From NCBI RefSeq assembly GCF_028769735.1, contig NC_088178.1, positions 9,946,857-10,010,856 on the forward strand: a DNA stretch of 64,000 nucleotides. Direction: 5' to 3'. Below the pieces are notes generated by a model. It ran no database searches. It was not told where the DNA came from and was given only the letters and a program-made list of their open reading frames with translations. Below, one piece after another: positions 58,701 through 64,000 of the stretch. A program made the translations under genes and the position numbers. The stretch's first letter is position 1. Each line of letters starts with the position of its first letter. The stretch is from Zonotrichia leucophrys gambelii (lineage: Eukaryota; Chordata; Aves; Passeriformes; Passerellidae).

Positions 58701-59782
58701 TCCTTTCCTTACACAGGGACTAAAAGATAGCTGCAGTGCTGTGAGCTTTGGGAAGGCACTCCTTGAAGGCCCCTTGCCTCTGCTCTGTACAGCTGGGTAC
58801 AGTTTAGTGCCAAGCTTCCAGAGCAGGTGGCAAACCCTGCTGGGCTGGGCTGTGCTCCCCAGCGGGGGAGTGGTGTTCCCACAGGAACAGGCTGCTGCTG
58901 GAGGGCACTGTGGGCACAGGAGGAAAAGCACAGCTCTCAGTGGTGGCTGGACCTGTGACAGGCACCCTTGGCACAAAAAGGCTCAAAGGCAGCAACCCTT
59001 CTGTGCTCGTTTAAAGCAGTCCATACTGATCAGAGGAGATGAAATATTTTTCCAGTCCTAAAAGAGAATATTTCTAGATTCTTTGCTTGACTCACAGAAG
59101 GAAACAGACAAGCTTCTATAACAGAACATGGTTTTTTCAGCAGGCTGATGAGCACTGTCATGTAGACTCAATTCTCAGCCAGGCTGCCATACTTTACTGG
59201 CCTTTGGAGAACTCAGCATCTGAATCTCGTGGTTTTGGCTGCTTGTCAACCAATCAGACAAACCAGCAAGTCTTTTTAATTCTTTTTGGTCTAATTGGTA
59301 TATGCACATGCTCTAATTGAAAATCAGTCACCTCACTGGTATATTACTATAAACTATCATTTAAACTTAATCTCACGGAAATGATGACCACTCTTACCAC
59401 CAAAACCTGGATACTAAGTTCTTTCAGTTGATAAATTAGGATTGGTGGTGTATCAAGTGTCCTCCTTAGCAAGCCAGGTCTAAACACTTAAAACCATTTT
59501 ACATACTCCTTGCAATAGCCTCACTTGTTTTTCTTCACGTTCTAAGTATTTCTTACTTTTAATAGTTACTATGGTACAAATACCAAAATTATACTTTCTA
59601 GACTGGATAATTAACAACACCCCAACCCTCACCTTCTGTTCTCTTATGTTCCTCCTTATCTGTCAGATCAATACATATCTTAAACCACAGTGGCTTCCTT
59701 ACAGAATGCAGTAGAGGAGGCCCACTTGCAGTGCCCAGAGGCAGAAGCTGAGGAGGTTGCTAAGCCCTTACCTGGCATTTGA
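46629..59782 (+). CDS. CLCC1: CLCC1, chloride channel CLIC-like 1 (ER anion channel)
   Basis: ER-membrane anion channel involved in ER ion homeostasis. Coding exons: 46629-46760, 48422-48514, 49383-49490, 51113-51334, 52453-52593, 53678-53771, 54846-54943, 55024-55170, 55768-56052, 56584-56829, and probably 59705-59782. Joined, they give 547 residues with the last exon (human about 551). Residues 1-18 form a signal peptide ([18 protein letters not shown]). The luminal [18 protein letters not shown] motif puts an Asp at 25, matching the human Ca2+-related D25; Asp179 in [10 protein letters not shown] aligns with human D181; Lys296 in VPPSKALAVTF aligns with human K298. Transmembrane segments: about 186-201, 213-231 and 335-355. 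The C-terminus is polar and poorly conserved. If the donor at 56830 is not used, the protein ends VSFV at 56844 (526 residues). Confidence 0.93.
48422..48514 (+). CDS. CLCC1: CLCC1 exon 2
   Basis: Encodes [20 protein letters not shown], then [11 protein letters not shown]. Acceptor TAATTTTAG. The donor AAG|GTTTGT is weak but keeps the ESLQHK-IAECEK join seen in the family (human LTYK-IDECEK). Confidence 0.85.
49383..49490 (+). CDS. CLCC1: CLCC1 exon 3
   Basis: Encodes [20 protein letters not shown], then [16 protein letters not shown]. Acceptor AATTGCAG, donor CTT|GTAAGT. Confidence 0.93.
49745..50079 (+). mobile_element. CR1 LINE 3' end, plus orientation, in CLCC1 intron
   Basis: Starts at GCAGTCTGAGAGAGCTGAGG and ends with the CR1 tail AAGGTCCCTTCCAACCCAAA, then CCATCCTGTGATTCT. 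A 335-base 5'-truncated copy in the intron between 49490 and 51113. Confidence 0.93.
51113..51334 (+). CDS. CLCC1: CLCC1 exon 4, luminal domain
   Basis: Encodes [20 protein letters not shown] through [15 protein letters not shown]. Contains the Asp equivalent to human D181. Acceptor GGAATGCAG, donor TGG|GTAAGA. Confidence 0.95.
52453..52593 (+). CDS. CLCC1: CLCC1 exon 5, TM1 and TM2
   Basis: Encodes [20 protein letters not shown], then [20 protein letters not shown] and NWFYLYT: two hydrophobic segments separated by a basic loop. Acceptor TTTTTCAG, donor ACG|GTAAGT. Confidence 0.95.
53678..53771 (+). CDS. CLCC1: CLCC1 exon 6
   Basis: Encodes [20 protein letters not shown], then [11 protein letters not shown]. 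Acceptor CCCTGCAG, donor ATGG|GTAAGC. Confidence 0.94.
54846..54943 (+). CDS. CLCC1: CLCC1 exon 7
   Basis: Encodes [20 protein letters not shown], then [13 protein letters not shown]. Acceptor TTTGATTTCAG, donor AAG|GTATGT. Confidence 0.95.
55024..55170 (+). CDS. CLCC1: CLCC1 exon 8
   Basis: Encodes [20 protein letters not shown] through [11 protein letters not shown], which includes the start of TM3. Acceptor CTTTTCTAG, donor CTG|GTTTGT. Confidence 0.94.
55768..56052 (+). CDS. CLCC1: CLCC1 exon 9, end of TM3 and cytosolic tail
   Basis: Encodes [20 protein letters not shown] through SSEQPDALQ. Acceptor CTCCCCCAG, donor CAG|GTACCA. The 3' two-thirds is GC-rich and Arg/Gln-rich, poorly conserved and probably disordered. 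Confidence 0.88.
56584..56829 (+). CDS. CLCC1: CLCC1 exon 10, acidic tail
   Basis: Encodes [20 protein letters not shown] through [11 protein letters not shown]. Glu/Lys-rich. The donor ACT|GTAAGT is strong. If it is skipped, the frame ends five codons on at TGA 56842-56844, and an AATAAA at 56958-56963 could end that shorter mRNA. Confidence 0.88.
56958..56963 (+). terminator. Possible proximal CLCC1 polyadenylation signal
   Basis: AATAAA 114 bases after the in-frame TGA that follows exon 10 if its donor is not used. It would give a CLCC1 mRNA that does not overlap GPSM2. Confidence 0.4.
57365..57387. repeat. (CAG)n run
   Basis: About six CAG units within a GC-rich intronic stretch (57230-57530), non-coding on both strands under the present gene models. 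Confidence 0.8.
57630..58205 (-). other. GPSM2: GPSM2 3' UTR (inferred)
   Basis: AT-rich sequence after the GPSM2 stop on the minus strand, to the AATAAA at 57656-57651 (another at 57753-57748). No coding signal. Confidence 0.6.
57651..57656 (-). terminator. GPSM2 polyadenylation signal (probable)
   Basis: TTTATT on the plus strand, AATAAA on the minus strand, about 550 bases after the GPSM2 stop. Confidence 0.55.
58206..58370 (-). CDS. GPSM2: GPSM2 last coding exon, GoLoco 3 end and GoLoco 4
   Basis: Encodes [20 protein letters not shown], then [20 protein letters not shown] and [14 protein letters not shown], with a TGA stop (plus-strand TCA at 58206-58208). Acceptor TCTGTCTGTAG. It lies wholly inside the predicted CLCC1 intron 56830-59704. 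Confidence 0.95.
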   Translation of the reverse strand, partial: GSRLDDQRCAPPGAAKGPTVPDEDFFSLILRSQAKRMDEQRVQLPSAIKGPNSS

Positions 59783-62700
59783 TCAATATGTCAAAGAAGT
59801 CGTCATCCAGGTCGCCGTTGGCGCCGGCCCCGAGCTGGCCCAGCAGGGCGTGGCTGCGGTGCTGCTGCTGCCTCAGGCCGGGCAGCTGGCCCTGGCCCTG
59901 GCCCTGGCCCTGGCCCTGGCTCTGGCTCTGGCTCTGCCTCAGGCCCGGCAGGTGGCTCAGGCTGGCGCGCTGCTCGTCCAGGCGCCGGCTCTGCGAGCTC
60001 GCCAGCAGCTCCAGGAACTCGTCCGTGTGCGGGGACACCGCCGACGTGGAAAAGGCTGCCCGGGACACACAGAGTAATCAGAGTTAGCCTGGGAGTAAAT
60101 CCATTGCTGTACTGAGTTGTCTGCAAATACATTTTGAAAATACTATTTGGCAAAAACTCGAGTCAAATATGGATTTTGCTTTTAAAAAATTACATTTTAT
60201 CATCGTTTTAGGTGGAGTAGAGGATGTTGCCACTGAAGGAGCTGGGAGTCTGTTCTTCTCCTGGAAGCAGCACCTCTGATCATCCATCCTGTTACTCTGG
60301 AACCGACTCAGCAGATCAAAGAACCCTTCGTCTGCCATTGGCTCACGGCTGCTTTTCTGAAAAGGAGAAAATTTGGGGTATTTGACCTTAGAGTGCCTAC
60401 AGCTGGGACAACTGCATCAGAGTTTCAGTCCAGTGATATGCTTGATATTTACATATCTGAAATTTATTAAATAAATTTTTTTTAGTCAACCTTTTCTATA
60501 GCCAGACATCTATCCAAGGAGGAGATGCTAACGCTAGGGCAGCATTTTGGAGAGTGAAATATATTAGAAATGTCTCATTCTCTGAAATGGAAAGAAACTG
60601 CGCTCTGATCATGGTAAAATGGGAGTTATTCCTCCTCAGCTATTAATCCAACAAAACCCCAAATGCCCATGAGAAGAAAAAGAAACAAGACCAGCAAAGA
60701 ACAGTTGCCATTGTCTCCTCAGATCTATGACCAAATGCCTCAGTTCTTTTATTTTGAACTGACTTCTCAAGACTGTAATAACCTAAAAATATGTCCAAAA
60801 TATCTCCCACTGTCTGGATCAGGAGAACAGATTTTGCTAAGTTTGGAGAAGTAGGGTCTAAAAGAGACTTAGAAATGAAATTTATTTGCAAGCTGAGGTC
60901 TAACTTCAAAAAAACCACCACAAATAAAATGTTTCAGTAGTAGGAAAATCTTAAAGCTGGCACCACCCCTGAGAGAGCTGTAGAATAACAGATTCTGCAT
61001 CAGTTTAGAGCCAAAGTGTTTAAATCAAGTTAAACTGAACAGGACAGCTGCAGGAAGGTGTTTTCCACAATTCTGATCACACAAAGATGAGTAAAGGCCA
61101 TGGGCTCACCACACGTACCCTCTGAGAGTTTGGAAGTCGATGATCAATGGAATTACTGGCATCCTGCAAAACTTTGGAGGTGGTGCCATTTTTGTACTTT
61201 TTGCCTTTTAGTCGATTTACAAAATGAAGTTTTGCTGAAGTTTTGGCAACCAGTGGTTTCTGTTTAACAAGAATCTCACTGTTCCAGTTTGGAACCTAAG
61301 AAAACAAGAGTCAGGAAATTAAGCCTTCTGATTTTACTTACCAGTACTGTTACCCCTTACTTGCTGCTGCTTTTCCTCCCCAAACTGAGGCAGCTTTACA
61401 CTCTTTTGTTCTTGCAGCCACAAGGATGTACCCAGAGAGGCTCTTGAGTGCCAGTGCTGACTTCAGCTGTACTGACTACACATGCTTTGAGATTTCATTG
61501 ATTAACATAACAGGCTTTGCCTTACCTGAAGAGACTGCAATTAGATATCCCAGTGAGGAGGGAAAAATAGCAATTTCAGTCTGCCACTGGAACCATTTAT
61601 GCAGAGCTGCCAGCCCAGTATTGAAAGGCAGAATGTAGAAGAAATCTCTCATAGACTGACACAAGGATTTTAATTGGGAACTCCCATTGCCAAAAGATTT
61701 CTAAGGTTAGGGAGGGAAGTTGTTTTGCCTGTGACTCAGCTGTAACATTTCTGAAATAGCATCCTTACTCCAGATGGAGGCTGAAGCTTCTGATGGTTTG
61801 CAAGTTGGTTGAAATCTCAAAGTGAAAAACAGAGCATGTATTTTAAGTCCCTGTAAAATGACTGTAACCAAAGAAAAAGTGTTCAGAAGAGCTAAGCTAA
61901 AGCTCAGGAATTTTATTCTGAATTACTTTCATGCTGCAACCTCAACCCATCTCTATAAAGAGATGAAAATTCCTTTGATGCTCATTACATCACTCATGCA
62001 GGGAATAAAGCAGGCTTCCCACAAGCCACTACAGCCATCACCTGTCACATGCTGTTACCTACATAACAGAAGTATTTTTGGTTAGTATTGTTAGACGTGG
62101 TGTTATGGAGCTCCTGTGATCAACTAAATTAAAAAGGGAGGCAAAAGGCACATCAGCACACCCTCAGAAAGGTTTCACTGCAATATCAGAACAGAAAGAA
62201 GCAAAGTGCCAACCTTTTCTGGTGTTAATTTCATAAGTTCCATGTTCTCCATGCTGTAACGGCGTCCTCTTGGTCTGCCACCTTCAAGAGACAAATTCAT
62301 CTTTTTATTATTAAAATTTATGGTGTCACTTGACAAGCTGTGGCTGTACTCCTCTAAGGTCCAAGGTCCAAGCCACAGACACAATTAGAACACACAAAGA
62401 AACTAAGCAGTACCCTGGGATTCACAATATAAATCCTCCAGAAAAGGAGGTGCTGAAGGGGTCCAATACCTCAAGAACCTTTTTCAGCTGCTGGGGAGAA
62501 AACCAAGCAAACTTCCATAGTCAACCCCAACTCATTAAAGAACTCAAATGAGATTCTTTTTTAAGTTCTCTGTTGGAAAACTACTTCAGAAAGAGGCACA
62601 TACCATTCAAACTGTGTTCCACTGCGTGGCTTTCTGCCATCATGGAGTTGTTTGTGCTGTAGCTTAATCCAAGAACCATTTGAAGATCTGAGAGATTAAG

Positions 62701-63235
62701 TCTGGCAGTGAGTTCTCCACTTCTGTCTCCTACCTTCAAGCAAATAAAATAAGCAGTTGTATTACCTTAACAAATACTCACATGTGTAACTGTAAAGCAA
62801 TCCTTGTCCCATGACTTCTGAGAGAAAAAGGCTGAAAAGGTTTTCCTGCTTGAAGACTGAGAACATCTTTTTAAAGAAGTAACAACTAACAGGTAACATA
62901 GAAAAGCCTAAAATAATTTCTGCTTGGCCACTAACTTGGGAGTCCATGACACCATTGTGAGTGGTGACACTAGGACAAAGGAGCTGACTGGCTGAAATAA
63001 CCTGGAATCAGCTGTCTCTAGAATGACTGAAAATGCATTCCATCACTCAAACTCACACCTCCATAAAACCTCTGGGAGCAAGAGCAAAAACCAACAGCCA
63101 GCACAGTGGGAGTATGGAAATCATACCTCTCTTGAAATCTCCAGGTGCCTTTCTGCGAAATGGATGGCTTGGTCATGATTTCCCAGAGCAGTGTAAGCAT
63201 TCCCTAAACTCCAGCATGCTCTTCCTTCCCCAATT
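58206..63235 (-). CDS. GPSM2: GPSM2 (LGN), G-protein signalling modulator 2 (C-terminal part)
   Basis: Adaptor that binds NuMA through its TPRs and G-alpha-i-GDP through GoLoco motifs at the cell cortex, orienting the mitotic spindle. Minus-strand exons, in transcript order: 63235-63127, 62733-62604, 62281-62214, 61295-61119, 60356-60194, 60055-59772, 58370-58206. All join in phase (about 364 residues); the N-terminal TPRs lie beyond the right edge. Visible: the last TPR (GRACWSLGNAYTALGNHDQA), the linker RRYSMENMELMKLTPEK, and four GoLoco motifs: [52 protein letters not shown] and [18 protein letters not shown]. Each keeps the Gln and the Arg needed for GDP contact. The linker between motifs 2 and 3 carries an SQ/GQ repeat. 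The protein ends SAIKGPNSS soon after motif 4, shorter than the human tail I remember. Confidence 0.96.
59705..59782 (+). CDS. CLCC1: CLCC1 probable terminal coding exon, antisense to GPSM2
   Basis: Acceptor CTTCCTTACAG, then an in-phase frame [28 protein letters not shown]. It resembles the human CLCC1 tail segment AAEKAQLKSEAAG and brings the protein to 547 residues, close to human. Its last 11 bases overlap the GPSM2 coding exon on the other strand, and it contains the GPSM2 splice donor at 59770-59771. A chance reading cannot be excluded. Confidence 0.55.
   Translation, partial: NAVEEAHLQCPEAEAEEVAKPLPGI
59772..60055 (-). CDS. GPSM2: GPSM2 exon, GoLoco 2 and first half of GoLoco 3
   Basis: Starts after CCCGGGCAG; encodes SPHTDEFLELLASSQSRRLD, the linker with the SQ/GQ repeat between two LPGLR copies, then [14 protein letters not shown] and the donor CAG|GTAAGG. 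Very GC-rich except at its 3' end. Confidence 0.94.
59886..59937. repeat. GPSM2: Coding hexanucleotide repeat (CTGGCC/CTGGCT)n in GPSM2
   Basis: About eight tandem hexamers on the plus strand, five or six CTGGCC followed by three CTGGCT. Read on the minus strand as alternating Gly-Gln and Ser-Gln, in frame between GoLoco 2 and GoLoco 3. Confidence 0.93.
60194..60356 (-). CDS. GPSM2: GPSM2 exon, GoLoco 1
   Basis: Encodes KSSREPMADEGFFDLLSRFQ, SNRMDDQRCCFQEKNRLPAP through TPPKTMIK. Acceptor CCTTTTCAG, donor AAAT|GTAATT. Followed by a short 138-base intron. Confidence 0.94.
60470..60475 (+). terminator. Possible distal CLCC1 polyadenylation signal
   Basis: Plus-strand AATAAA about 690 bases after the stop of the predicted last CLCC1 exon. 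If used, the CLCC1 3' UTR would run antisense through two GPSM2 GoLoco exons. Confidence 0.35.
61119..61295 (-). CDS. GPSM2: GPSM2 linker exon
   Basis: Encodes VPNWNSEILVKQKPLVAKTS through NSIDHRLPNSQR (59 codons, phase 0 on both sides). Acceptor TTTTCTTAG, donor AGG|GTACGT. Confidence 0.95.
62214..62281 (-). CDS. GPSM2: GPSM2 short linker exon
   Basis: A 68-nt exon encoding GRPRGRRYSMENMELMKLTP, then EK. Acceptor CTCTTGAAG, donor AAG|GTTGGC. The Ser/Thr-rich linker is a known phosphoregulated region of LGN. Confidence 0.93.
62604..62733 (-). CDS. GPSM2: GPSM2 exon, end of TPR domain
   Basis: Encodes VGDRSGELTARLNLSDLQMV, then LGLSYSTNNSMMAESHAVEH and SLN. Acceptor GCTTGAAG, donor AATG|GTATGT. 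Confidence 0.95.
63127..63235 (-). CDS. GPSM2: GPSM2 exon, last TPR
   Basis: Encodes IGEGRACWSLGNAYTALGNH, then DQAIHFAERHLEISRE. Acceptor GTTTTCAG, donor GAG|GTATGA on the minus strand. Confidence 0.95.
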
Positions 63236-64000
63236 CTGAAAACAACACACATTTGCAATTACACCTCTACCTGAACACCAGAGGTCAGGTTTTCACAGTA
63301 CTGCCAAAGTAATTTGCTGGGCTAAAAAAATTGAGGCAATCATCAGAGACCATGCTACCCCCAACATATTAAATATTGTATTTAAGGAGTGTGATCTGGT
63401 TATAAATAAATATGAACAAATTTAATATTTTTATTAATTTTTAAGCTCACAGCAAACAAGTTAGTTTTGTAAGCATGGGACATTGTATAACCTACTTTGC
63501 TCCTCCTCAGTTTGCATGACTTATTAGTCCTCTGTATTCTTAGTGACTTAAGAACAGGTACATTTAAATGTTGCAAAAAAGTATGGTTGCACCCAACACT
63601 ATAAAAAACCCTCAGAAATCAGTACTGTAATATAAACATTACTTGCTGCTGTGTTACTCTCTTTCCCCCATCCCTTCCTGGATTATTACCTTGTGGACAA
63701 GTAGAACACAGATTCTTATGAACGTAGGGTGAATTATTATAATGAACTCATGAAAGAAAGATCTGCTTTTCCCTAATTTACACAGACTTGCTGACAGGAG
63801 ATGATGTAGAAAGAGTCATTCATCAATTTGTCTTTCATCTCAGACTCATTAGCTGCAATACCATTATGAGTAATTTTGGTTTTCCACATGAAAACCAAAG
63901 CCCAGCACTGGGGGAATGCACACGAATGCAGCTGTCACATGGGGAACAATGCCAGTGGAGCTGAAGGTAACAGGATTTGCTCTGAGTGTCACACACACAT
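63236..64000 (-). other. GPSM2: GPSM2 intron, running out of the window
   Basis: AT-rich intronic sequence upstream (minus strand) of the last TPR exon. No further TPR exon is recognisable before the edge. Confidence 0.55.

Overview
The window is vertebrate nuclear DNA, almost certainly from a bird. Its genes are split into many short exons with GT-AG introns, two promoters lie in CpG islands, and three 3'-truncated CR1 LINE copies (the typical avian retroposon) are present. A GC-rich segment resembling an avian endogenous-retrovirus LTR suggests a songbird or close relative, but species cannot be fixed. There are no operons, CRISPR arrays or prokaryotic features.

Four protein-coding genes account for the conserved sequence. 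(1) CAMSAP2, plus strand, 1-9599 plus a long 3' UTR to about 12.56 kb: only the C-terminal half is here (about 801 codons, through the CKK microtubule domain). (2) WDR47 (nemitin), plus strand: CpG-island promoter and untranslated first exon near 18.4 kb, 14 coding exons from 24179 to 43036, complete 918-residue product, polyadenylation near 44.29 kb. (3) CLCC1, plus strand: CpG-island promoter at about 44.65-45.3 kb, start codon at 46629, ten clear coding exons to 56829 and a probable eleventh at 59705-59782. (4) GPSM2 (LGN), minus strand, entering from the right edge: the last seven coding exons (last TPR region and four GoLoco motifs), stop codon at 58206-58208.

The WDR47-CLCC1-GPSM2 order and orientation match, from memory, human 1p13.3; CAMSAP2 next to WDR47 does not match human and would mark a synteny difference. 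The neighbours are functionally suggestive: CAMSAP proteins bind microtubule minus ends, WDR47 is reported to act with CAMSAPs in neurons and cilia, and LGN links cortical G-alpha-i to NuMA/dynein at the spindle. CLCC1 is an unrelated ER anion channel.

I did not find an undescribed molecular system. The most interesting points are: adjacency of CAMSAP2 and WDR47; interleaved antisense 3' exons of CLCC1 and GPSM2, with a predicted 11-nt coding-on-coding overlap that contains a splice donor; a GC-AG intron in WDR47 that also holds the LTR-like insertion; a stop-free 90-nt intron in WDR47; a NAGNAG acceptor; and a hexanucleotide repeat that adds an SQ/GQ tract between two GoLoco motifs of GPSM2. 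Exon ends were set by reading GT/AG sites against remembered vertebrate protein sequences. No alignment was run.
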